DNA from: an uncultured Pseudobdellovibrionaceae bacterium
GTDB lineage: Bacteria > Bdellovibrionota > Bdellovibrionia > Bdellovibrionales > Bdellovibrionaceae
Assembly: GCA_937900305.1 (NCBI GenBank)
Contig: CALCCV010000689.1
Span: 1-7,031, forward strand
Direction of reading: 5' to 3'
Length of the DNA stretch: 7,031 bases
The notes below the pieces were generated by a model, which searched no databases, had not been told where the DNA came from, and worked only from the letters and a program-made list of their open reading frames with translations. Both the position numbers and the translations under genes were made by a program. Below are positions 1-5,745 of the stretch, in pieces (positions within the stretch are counted from its first letter, which is position 1; every line of letters begins with the position of its first letter).

Positions 1-771
1 CAGGTGAAGATTTTGCGAGTGTTGCAAGAAAAGATGTTTGTGCCGGTTGGCTCTAACCGCGAAATTCCGACAAATGTTCGTATTATTGCGGCGACCAACC
101 GCCCTCTCGAAGAAATGTTCGCAAAGGGCCAATTTCGCGAAGATTTATTTTATCGTTTGAACGTAGTTCCGATTTTTTTACCACCTCTCGGTGAGCGCAG
201 AAATGATTTGGACCACTTGATCAATTTGTTTGTTAAAAAGTTTAACATCGCTCACGCCAAAAAAATCACGGGTGTGAGTCGCGACGCTTTGGCAGCCCTC
301 AAAAAGTACGATTGGCCAGGCAATATCCGTGAACTTGAAAATGTCATTGAACATGCCTTCGTCCTAGAAACTTCGAATGTTTTAACTTTGGCTTCCTTGC
401 CGGAAAAGCTACTGTCAATTTTGGGAATCAGTCTCATTGACGCCGAAGCTGAGGCCGTGGCGCCGGCGGTGTTCAATATTGCCACTCTTCGAGAGCAGGT
501 TGCAGATGGTGATGAGGCGTTGGACGCCGATGACGCTGCGGATGACGACGAAGATGCAGATGTGGATATAGGAATGACGGACGGTCAACCAGCCGCTTTG
601 GATTTCAATCTACAGAAAGAGGCTTTTGAGAAGGAATTTATCATTAAAGCCTTAAAGACTTTCAAAGGACGAATCAATCAAACGGCTCACCATGCGAATA
701 TTCCGAAAAAGACTCTTTTGCGCAAGATCGAGAAATACGGTATCAACGCAAAAGACTATTTCAACTCTTAG
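1..771 (+). CDS. Sigma-54-dependent transcriptional activator, NtrC family (3' part; gene begins upstream of the window)
   Basis: The frame is open from base 1, so the true start lies outside; a GTG at base 4 sits inside the conserved AAA+ core and is not a credible start. Numbering residues from base 1, one sees the sensor I strand with ATNR (about 31-34), the arginine-finger region FREDLFYRL (45-53), a GERRNDL motif (64-70) and sensor II WPGNIRELENV (105-115). These mark an AAA+ ATPase that remodels sigma-54 RNA polymerase. The Walker A, GAFTGA loop and any receiver or sensory domain are missing because of the window edge. A strongly acidic linker follows (about 168-190, 13 of 22-23 residues Asp/Glu). 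The C-terminus is a Fis-type helix-turn-helix (about 208-247, with INQTAHHANIPKKTLLRKI) that binds an upstream enhancer. The signal and target genes cannot be told from this fragment. The family is certain; whether it is a response regulator is not. Confidence 0.95.
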   Translation, partial: QVKILRVLQEKMFVPVGSNREIPTNVRIIAATNRPLEEMFAKGQFREDLFYRLNVVPIFLPPLGERRNDLDHLINLFVKKFNIAHAKKITGVSRDALAALKKYDWPGNIRELENVIEHAFVLETSNVLTLASLPEKLLSILGISLIDAEAEAVAPAVFNIATLREQVADGDEALDADDAADDDEDADVDIGMTDGQPAALDFNLQKEAFEKEFIIKALKTFKGRINQTAHHANIPKKTLLRKIEKYGINAKDYFNS

Positions 772-792
772 GAACGTTTGTCGATAAGATCT

Positions 793-832
793 GTGATTCC
801 TGGAGTTTCTAAATCGCTTCACCAGGGATCAC
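793..832 (+). promoter_or_regulatory. Hairpin covering the ribosome binding site of the 837 membrane protein gene
   Basis: GTGATTCCTGG (793-803) pairs with CCAGGGATCAC (822-832), giving an 11-bp stem with one G:U pair and an 18-nt loop. The only Shine-Dalgarno-like sequence before the ATG at 837 is AGGGA (824-828), 8 nt upstream, and it lies wholly in the 3' arm. If transcribed, the fold would hide the site. It has no U-tract, so it does not look like an ordinary intrinsic terminator for the preceding gene, though it could slow or end transcription weakly. The pairing is seen; the regulatory role is inferred. Confidence 0.4.
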
Positions 833-836
833 CTAA

Positions 837-2009
837 ATGGAAGTTTTGATCATTTTAGCGCCGCTTCTCTTAGCGGCTTTTTCATTTCAGCTCTTCGCGA
901 AGTCTTTAAATTTATTATCGGCAGGTTGGCGAAAAACTCATTCACCAATCACTGAGTCCGCGGTAGATGCAATCTTCTATTCTTTTTTCAGTTTTAGTTT
1001 TCGACAGAATCAGATGGAGGCCGTGCGCGTTTTGCTTTGTGCAAACTCTGGGGCTGCAGCTCGCAATGCTTGGCTGCGCTATGCTCTGGCTCCCTTGCCC
1101 GCGGTGATTCTTTTCTTAATTTTCGCCGGCCTCAATCAACTGAACGGAGTTTTTATATTGGGTATCGGTTTGATTTTGAGCTTGGTGTTTAGGTCCGAAA
1201 AGATTCGGCCATTCATCTGGTTGGGATTGACGAGCTTGGCTGTGAACCAATCAATGCCACTGGCGAGATTTTGGTTATCGCTCGCAGGGACCCACACTGA
1301 CGGCGTTTACTGGCTGATGGATGGACGCTGGCCCAACTTGCTGGCCGTGGTGGGAGTTTCATTTGTCGTCATGTCGTGGGTTCGATGGGAATGGCTGATG
1401 CTGGCGGTGGCTCCCGTGCTGATGGCTCAGAAGGTGATTCATCCTCACCTGGCGTATGGTTTGGTTCTGGGATCACTTCTCGCGCCTTATCTGAGGGCGT
1501 GGATTTTTGAAAGGCGTGTGGAAATCCCGCTGAAAAGAACTTTTCAGATTTTGGTGGGTTTGCAACTGGTTGCCTTGCCATTGCATTTTTTGATTTTGGA
1601 CACCATGAAGAGCCGCCTGGCCTTGCCAAGTGAATTTGGTGAGCTTTTGCCGGCGTGGTGGATTGTTGCGGTCCTAAGTTCGATCTGCCTTTGTTTGTTG
1701 ATTGCTTTGATTTGGGGACACTGGGCTTCGCGTCGGCACGGCGAGAGGGCGCGCGGTTTGACGGGTTTGCATTTGGTGATTCGCTCGGGAGATCTTTCAT
1801 TAACTTCGCTTGTGGATCTGCGTTCCTGGTTGGACCTTAGAGATCGCGAAAGTGCAAATTTGGTGAGCCGGTATTCTTCTGAGGATTTGGCGTTGTTGCC
1901 GACGAGTGTTCGTCGAGAGCACGATTTGGTTTTGGCAGAGCGCAAACTCTGTCATTCAGATCTTCAAAAGGTCTTGCTCAATTACGACTTCGACTTTGTC
2001 GATGTCTGA
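837..2009 (+). CDS. Unrecognised multi-pass inner-membrane protein with soluble C-terminal domain
   Basis: 390 residues, ATG start with AGGGA 8 nt upstream. I do not recognise the family. Hydrophobic stretches suitable for membrane helices lie near residues 2-22, 84-118 (probably two), 126-140 (weak), 166-198 (two), 203-222, 235-254 and 272-294, so about seven to nine helices. The last ~95 residues (296-390) are polar and begin with a basic stretch (ASRRHGERARG), which by the positive-inside rule places this tail in the cytoplasm. The first 120 residues faintly recall the first half of Na+/phosphate cotransporter-like proteins (short hydrophobic start, then a LNLLSAGW segment), but the diagnostic QSSS motifs are absent, so I do not assign that function. 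The gene lies 65 bp after the sigma-54 activator on the same strand and could share its transcript. Its last 54 bp overlap the convergent - strand gene. The reading frame is convincing from composition and length. Confidence 0.85.
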   Translation: MEVLIILAPLLLAAFSFQLFAKSLNLLSAGWRKTHSPITESAVDAIFYSFFSFSFRQNQMEAVRVLLCANSGAAARNAWLRYALAPLPAVILFLIFAGLNQLNGVFILGIGLILSLVFRSEKIRPFIWLGLTSLAVNQSMPLARFWLSLAGTHTDGVYWLMDGRWPNLLAVVGVSFVVMSWVRWEWLMLAVAPVLMAQKVIHPHLAYGLVLGSLLAPYLRAWIFERRVEIPLKRTFQILVGLQLVALPLHFLILDTMKSRLALPSEFGELLPAWWIVAVLSSICLCLLIALIWGHWASRRHGERARGLTGLHLVIRSGDLSLTSLVDLRSWLDLRDRESANLVSRYSSEDLALLPTSVRREHDLVLAERKLCHSDLQKVLLNYDFDFVDV

Positions 2010-2801
2010 ATCCTTGCCCAACTCTTGACGACGAGTGAGTGGGTCCCCTTTTGAATTTGATTTGACCACATAGATGGGAAGGCTCCCAACTTGGTGAACC
2101 AATTGAAGTCCGTTGCGCAGAAGAACGGGCTCGAGCAGATCGACCGAGTGAATTTTCGTATAAATTCGAAACGAACCATTTAAAAAACCCACCCGATTGC
2201 GACCACGATCGTAGATGACGAGAGGTGCCTGGCCAAAGTCCTTTTCTGAGAGAAGGGATTTACTGGGTACAAGAAGACGGTGGCCAACGAGGAAACGTTT
2301 TTGATCGTGCGGAAGATTTTCTAAATCTTTGTCCGTTAGAATTTGGTAACTATGATCTTTCACGAGGTGCCAATTCTCCCTCTGATTTGGAGCAAAGGTC
2401 CATTTTTCCTTAGCTAGCTTGGTGAGTATGGTTTGAAGTTGCGGAACTGCGGTTGGAGCTCTTTGTACGGCTTGAATTTTTTCCGCGATATTTTTGCGCC
2501 AGATCGGATGAAAATCACCCTTTAAAAATTCAGGTACGGCGACCGGTGGCTCGGCGGGTTTGGGCTTCGCGGCGATAGCATTGGTATTTGATGGGTTTGG
2601 GGTGTTTGAAGAGAGATCCAACTGATTTTGGGATTTTGATTTCGCTTCTAAGTTGTGGCCTTTCAAGCGATTGGGCGAGTCTTGTTGCCAGAGGGAGATG
2701 ACAAACGCCAGACCCAAAATGCCGAGAGCGCTCCAAAAAAGGCGATCCAAGAATGGTTTGGGGTTTTTAGGTTTTAGTGACCCTGGACGGTGATTCGCCA
2801 T
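1956..2801 (-). CDS. Membrane-anchored protein with C-terminal subtilase-prodomain-like module (candidate trans-acting protease prodomain or inhibitor)
   Basis: 281 residues. The N-terminus is basic (residues 1-20), followed by one membrane helix (about 21-38), so the rest should face the periplasm. A Lys/Pro/Asn-rich spacer follows (about 60-90), then a mixed region of unknown fold (91-200). Residues about 202-281 have the pattern of the alpha/beta prodomain that precedes many S8 proteases: a strand NGSFRIYTKI, a helix DLLEPVLLRNG, strand LQLVHQV, a short turn, strand PIYVVKS, a helix RRQELGKDSD and a final strand DKVEVVIEQD. In a normal subtilase the catalytic domain would come next, but here the protein ends. 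The ATG lies 28 bp inside the end of the upstream protease gene, with no clear Shine-Dalgarno sequence, so translational coupling is likely. The 3' end overlaps the convergent membrane-protein gene by 54 bp. The gene and membrane anchor are well supported; the prodomain assignment is from pattern recognition only. Confidence 0.85.
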   Translation of the reverse strand: MANHRPGSLKPKNPKPFLDRLFWSALGILGLAFVISLWQQDSPNRLKGHNLEAKSKSQNQLDLSSNTPNPSNTNAIAAKPKPAEPPVAVPEFLKGDFHPIWRKNIAEKIQAVQRAPTAVPQLQTILTKLAKEKWTFAPNQRENWHLVKDHSYQILTDKDLENLPHDQKRFLVGHRLLVPSKSLLSEKDFGQAPLVIYDRGRNRVGFLNGSFRIYTKIHSVDLLEPVLLRNGLQLVHQVGSLPIYVVKSNSKGDPLTRRQELGKDSDIDKVEVVIEQDLLKI

Positions 2802-4567
2802 GAATCGAGTTTACCAGAGATGCCGCGATTGGCATCCAAGACTTTCAAGGTCCAGGTGCCCGCTGAACGTTCGCCATAGAAAGCGTTGGTAACGAACGTT
2901 TCGTTCATGTAATTGGCTTCCCCGACTAATGAATTTTTGAACGGTATGACAATGCTGTGAGTGCCAGAAGGGCTTGTGAGTTGCACGCCGAGGTCACCAA
3001 TGTCTGCATGAGTGATCCGCAAAGAAATGGCGACGTGCTCTAGATCCATTGCCTCGGTGACATTGAGGGTGTTTTGAACTCCGGCTCCATTAAAGTCAGG
3101 AATACTTAGGTCTAGGTTCGTTGCCGAAGTCGCACTTCCCGACAGGAGAGTTTTGTCAGACACTTTCTCGACTCCGTCTTTGGCCATTTTGACTGCGGCA
3201 TCAGTGTCGAGAAGTCCGAAACCGAAAAAATTGTGAAAGTGGAATCCGGCGGCGTTGGTGGTCCATGGATCCTCCCAATTCACTCCGGGTAAGACCTCTT
3301 CCTCTTCGATGGGATATGCCGTGGCGGGAGCCGTGGGATAAATTTTTCGAGCCGTTTTTGCCAAAATGTGTTTGACGTCTCGCCAGTTGAGGGAAGGGTT
3401 GGTCTCTAACATCAGAGCGATTGCGCCACTGACGAGTGGTGCGGCAAAGGAAGTTCCGGAGGCCAGGCCATAGGCGCAAGATCCATTCACGGCGTGGGAG
3501 AATCGGCTAGATGCATTTCGCGAATCGAGATTGGAGATGCCAACGTCGCAACCCTGTCGATCTGTTGAAAGGATTTGCAAACCTCTGATGTCGCCGCCAG
3601 GTGCGGATAGCCAAATATTGGCGCCGGGAGAGGAGTAGTCCGTAGGAATTCCAAAAAAATCTAAAGCGCCAACTTGAAGGACAGGCATAACGTTGGTGAA
3701 AACATTGAATTGCGCGTTCCCGAATCGAACGAATTTTTGGCTTTGGCTAGTGCGAGGATTGGTCACGGTTTTTTCCATGACGTAGTTGTTGCCTGAGGCT
3801 TTTACATACAATGTGCCTTTGCCTTCTCGGTTACTGCTGGCACCGGCAGAAATGGCGTTGGCAAAAACGGCTGGTGCAACAGATAAAATATCTTGGGAGG
3901 CTCCCCAGGAGTTGTTTGATACATCGACGTCCTGGCCCATGGCGATCGCGATATTGTCCCAGCTGCTTGAAGCGTCGCTGCCGATCAAATTCATTCCCGC
4001 AAAAAGGCTTTTGGGAGCGACACCTTGGCTGCCGGCCCCATTTGCAGCTTTTGCTGCTATCAGGCCTGCGACGAAGGTCCCGTGACCATTGCCGTACTGA
4101 TCGTCACCAACCGGGGGGGAGGCTGTTGAGGTGAAGGGCGCTGATGTTGTGAAATCTAAATGCCGACCAGTGAGTTGGTTGTCGCGAAGTTCTGGATGAC
4201 CGAGGTCGAATCCAGTATCGACAATGCCGATCGTAACTCCTTCGCCGCCGAGACCGCTTTTTTTGCTCTGAGTTTTTTTAATATCGATACCGATGTCAGC
4301 ACGATCGTTAAAGACATCGCCCTGATTGAAGAGATACCAAGTGTGTTTCAGGAGGGGATCGTTGTCTTTCCAAACGGCGGGATCTCCGCTGAGTGTCCCC
4401 GGTGCTGGCGGAATCCCTTTCGAAGCACTACTAAGATTTTCGGGAGTGTGGAAGCCTGCGGGACCGCAAGAAATCATCGAGACCAGGCCCATGATTAGGA
4501 GGCCAAAGGATTTTGGTCGGTCACTGGAAAAATAGGTTTGGTGATCTGGCAATATTCCCCCGAGCAA
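2774..4567 (-). CDS. S8 family (kexin-like) serine protease with P-domain, predicted lipoprotein
   Basis: 597 residues from a TTG. The N-terminus has a lipoprotein signal: basic DRPK, hydrophobic FGLLIMGLVS, then lipobox MISC with Cys34 followed by Gly-Pro (no Asp at +2, so outer-membrane sorting is plausible). After a ~40-residue linker comes the S8 catalytic domain: DPLLKHTWYLFNQG (70-83) typical of kexin-like enzymes, catalytic Asp117 (IVDTG), His162 (GNGHGT), oxyanion Asn around 260 (ASGNN) and nucleophile Ser373 (SGTSFAAP). NAAGFHFHNFFGFGLLD (438-454) also fits subfamily S8B. Residues about 480-597 form a proprotein-convertase P-domain (GDLGVQLTSPSGT, then GTWTLKVLD and GKLDSWRITV). All catalytic residues are present, so it should be active on periplasmic or surface substrates. 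Unusually, no prodomain fits between Cys34 and the catalytic domain. The start is uncertain: TTG at 4567 lacks a clear ribosome site, and an in-frame TTG at 4552 has GGGGGAA only 2 nt before it. It heads a two-gene transcript with the prodomain-like gene. Confidence 0.95.
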   Translation of the reverse strand: MLGGILPDHQTYFSSDRPKSFGLLIMGLVSMISCGPAGFHTPENLSSASKGIPPAPGTLSGDPAVWKDNDPLLKHTWYLFNQGDVFNDRADIGIDIKKTQSKKSGLGGEGVTIGIVDTGFDLGHPELRDNQLTGRHLDFTTSAPFTSTASPPVGDDQYGNGHGTFVAGLIAAKAANGAGSQGVAPKSLFAGMNLIGSDASSSWDNIAIAMGQDVDVSNNSWGASQDILSVAPAVFANAISAGASSNREGKGTLYVKASGNNYVMEKTVTNPRTSQSQKFVRFGNAQFNVFTNVMPVLQVGALDFFGIPTDYSSPGANIWLSAPGGDIRGLQILSTDRQGCDVGISNLDSRNASSRFSHAVNGSCAYGLASGTSFAAPLVSGAIALMLETNPSLNWRDVKHILAKTARKIYPTAPATAYPIEEEEVLPGVNWEDPWTTNAAGFHFHNFFGFGLLDTDAAVKMAKDGVEKVSDKTLLSGSATSATNLDLSIPDFNGAGVQNTLNVTEAMDLEHVAISLRITHADIGDLGVQLTSPSGTHSIVIPFKNSLVGEANYMNETFVTNAFYGERSAGTWTLKVLDANRGISGKLDSWRITVQGH

Positions 4568-4634
4568 AGCAACAGAAACGCTCTATCTCAGTATCGGATT
4601 TGATGGCGAATCTGCAAAGGTGAATGGTCTGTAT

Positions 4635-4680
4635 TCTCAAATTCAAACGGGTTTGTGGAATCAAGTATGGTGATTTGAGA
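4635..4680. repeat. Nested inverted repeat in the divergent promoter region
   Basis: TCTCAAAT at 4635-4642 is the exact reverse complement of ATTTGAGA at 4673-4680. Between them lies a second dyad, CAAAC-GG-GTTTG (4644-4655). The arms are 8 bp and 5 bp. Position between two divergent genes makes an operator for a dimeric regulator plausible, but arms this short can occur by chance. The symmetry is seen; any function is inferred. Confidence 0.35.
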
Positions 4681-4770
4681 TGAGGATTGTTGATAAATCG
4701 AACACGGCTAATGTCCTAAATGTTGAAGACCGGCCAAGTTTTGATTCGACCGTGAATTGAGGATCTGCGT

Positions 4771-4774
4771 AGGA
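4771..4774 (+). promoter_or_regulatory. Ribosome binding site supporting the GTG start at 4782
   Basis: AGGA lies 7 nt before the GTG at 4782. An ATG at 4774 overlaps this site but is in another frame, and no better in-frame start lies downstream before the coiled coil, so GTG is the preferred initiation codon. Confidence 0.55.
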
Positions 4775-4781
4775 TGGACTT

Positions 4782-5681
4782 GTGTCAGATCGAGACGACC
4801 TCATCAAACGAATTTCACAACTAGAATCCGAGCTAAATGAAAAAAATCAGGAGCTCGCGCTCTATCGTCGAAAGTTAGAGGGCCTCAACTCAGAAGTTGA
4901 GTCGCTGATAAAGAAATTAAGCCAAGAAGTTTTTTTGGCTCAAAAAATTCAGAGAACCTTGTCGCCCACGGATGTACCGAATATTCCTGGATTCGATTTT
5001 AGTACAAAGTTTATTCCCGGCCACCAAGGCGGTGGCGATTATTTTGATATTTTTGAATTGAACAATCGGATGAACTTCGCTGTGTTGCTGTCGCAGAGTT
5101 CGGGTTATGGTGCATCGGCCACATTTCTATCGGTGCTTATTAAATTGCTGTCGCGCAAAGAGAGCAAAAACTTCAATCAGCCGAGTGAATTTGTCGAACT
5201 CATCCGGCGTGAGATTGCTCCCCAGTTGACGGACGGAGATGAACTTCACGTGGTGGTCGCCATTGTGAATCGGAGGACTTTGGAATTGTCTTATTGCTGT
5301 GCAGGCGAAATTCCGTCGGTGGTTCGCTCTGGTGGCAATGAAGATTTAATCACACTCGATGCGCAAACGGGGCCTTTGACAAAAAAGAGTCCCGAAATCA
5401 ATGTCGAAACTCAGTTCATGAGAATGGATTTACATCCCAAAGATGCCATCGTTTTTGCCAGTCGGGGATTGGTTCAAACTTTGGGCAAAAATGGCACTTT
5501 CTGGGGGATGGATGGGCTGAAAGACGCTATTACAGCGGGTCCCAAGCCTGGTGTTCACGAGTTAAGAAATGAAATTCTTTACCAATTGGAGCGATTCGCC
5601 GGCACCGACACTCCGGTTCGCGATTGGACGGTCGTTGCGACCGAAGTGAAAGAGCGAGTCATGAAATTGGCTCCGAATTGA
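4782..5681 (+). CDS. RsbU/SpoIIE-type PP2C-like protein with N-terminal coiled coil, probable pseudophosphatase
   Basis: 299 residues from GTG. Residues 1-55 form a charged coiled coil (repeated ISQLESEL and LNSEVESL patterns). The PP2C-like domain starts with the classic entry AQKIQRTLSPTDVPNIPG (53-70), as in RsbU-type regulators that dephosphorylate anti-anti-sigma factors, and GGGDYFDIFEL (83-93) follows. The metal-binding positions are altered. The usual DVSGHG is QSSGYG (105-110), the usual DG(L/V)TE reads RGLVQ (228-232), and the usual DDxT near the C-terminus is RDWT (280-283). The aspartates at these three places, which coordinate the catalytic metals in PP2C enzymes, are thus Gln, Arg and Arg. 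The fold is probably kept (CCAGEIPSVV stands where aGHxP is normal), but catalysis is doubtful; a binding or regulatory role is likelier. Citrate synthase starts about 64 nt downstream. There is no membrane segment, so it is presumably cytoplasmic. The family is firm, loss of activity is inferred. Confidence 0.9.
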   Translation: MSDRDDLIKRISQLESELNEKNQELALYRRKLEGLNSEVESLIKKLSQEVFLAQKIQRTLSPTDVPNIPGFDFSTKFIPGHQGGGDYFDIFELNNRMNFAVLLSQSSGYGASATFLSVLIKLLSRKESKNFNQPSEFVELIRREIAPQLTDGDELHVVVAIVNRRTLELSYCCAGEIPSVVRSGGNEDLITLDAQTGPLTKKSPEINVETQFMRMDLHPKDAIVFASRGLVQTLGKNGTFWGMDGLKDAITAGPKPGVHELRNEILYQLERFAGTDTPVRDWTVVATEVKERVMKLAPN

Positions 5682-5736
5682 TAGCATTGACCTCATTGTG
5701 CAAGCTGAATTAGACCTGACACCGAAGATGACAAAA

Positions 5737-5740
5737 GGAG
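5737..5740 (+). promoter_or_regulatory. Shine-Dalgarno site deciding the citrate synthase start
   Basis: AAAAGGAG ends at 5740, 5 nt before the GTG at 5746. Neither upstream in-frame candidate, GTG 5698 or ATG 5728, has a comparable site, and the GTG at 5746 gives the N-terminus expected for short citrate synthases. Confidence 0.65.
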
Positions 5741-5745
5741 CGATT

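Larger units (their letters stand above)
4568..4781. promoter_or_regulatory. Divergent intergenic region expected to hold both promoters
   Basis: These 214 bp separate the leftward protease gene from the rightward PP2C-like gene, so promoters for both should lie here. I see no convincing sigma-70 pair on either strand; TTGATA at 4690-4695 is a possible -35 element for the + strand, but no well-spaced -10 follows. I see no GG-N10-GC sigma-54 site. The clearest structure is the inverted repeat at 4635-4680, listed separately. Confidence 0.45.

Noticed and set aside
4..6. GTG at base 4 as the true start of the sigma-54 activator
   Set aside because: It is in the middle of the conserved AAA+ domain, and the frame is open to the window edge.
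793..832. Hairpin as an intrinsic terminator of the sigma-54 activator gene
   Set aside because: No U-tract follows the stem, the loop is 18 nt, and the 3' arm carries the next gene's ribosome site. Weak termination is possible but not the best reading.
1369..1945. Long open frames on the - strand opposite the membrane protein gene (143 and 133 codons)
   Set aside because: They are antisense to a convincing membrane protein, have low-complexity Ser/Pro/Arg/Lys-rich translations with no motif, and lack ribosome sites.
3786..4134. Two + strand open frames of about 100 codons inside the protease gene
   Set aside because: They lie opposite the catalytic domain of a clear S8 protease and show no recognisable domain; they are by-products of its codon use.
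4160..4535. + strand open frames opposite the protease N-terminal region
   Set aside because: Antisense to the signal peptide, linker and start of the catalytic domain; no family features or ribosome site.
4568..4781. Sigma-54 promoter (GG-N10-GC) linking the activator to the protease or PP2C gene
   Set aside because: No convincing match to the conserved -24/-12 elements was seen on either strand, so no regulatory link is claimed.
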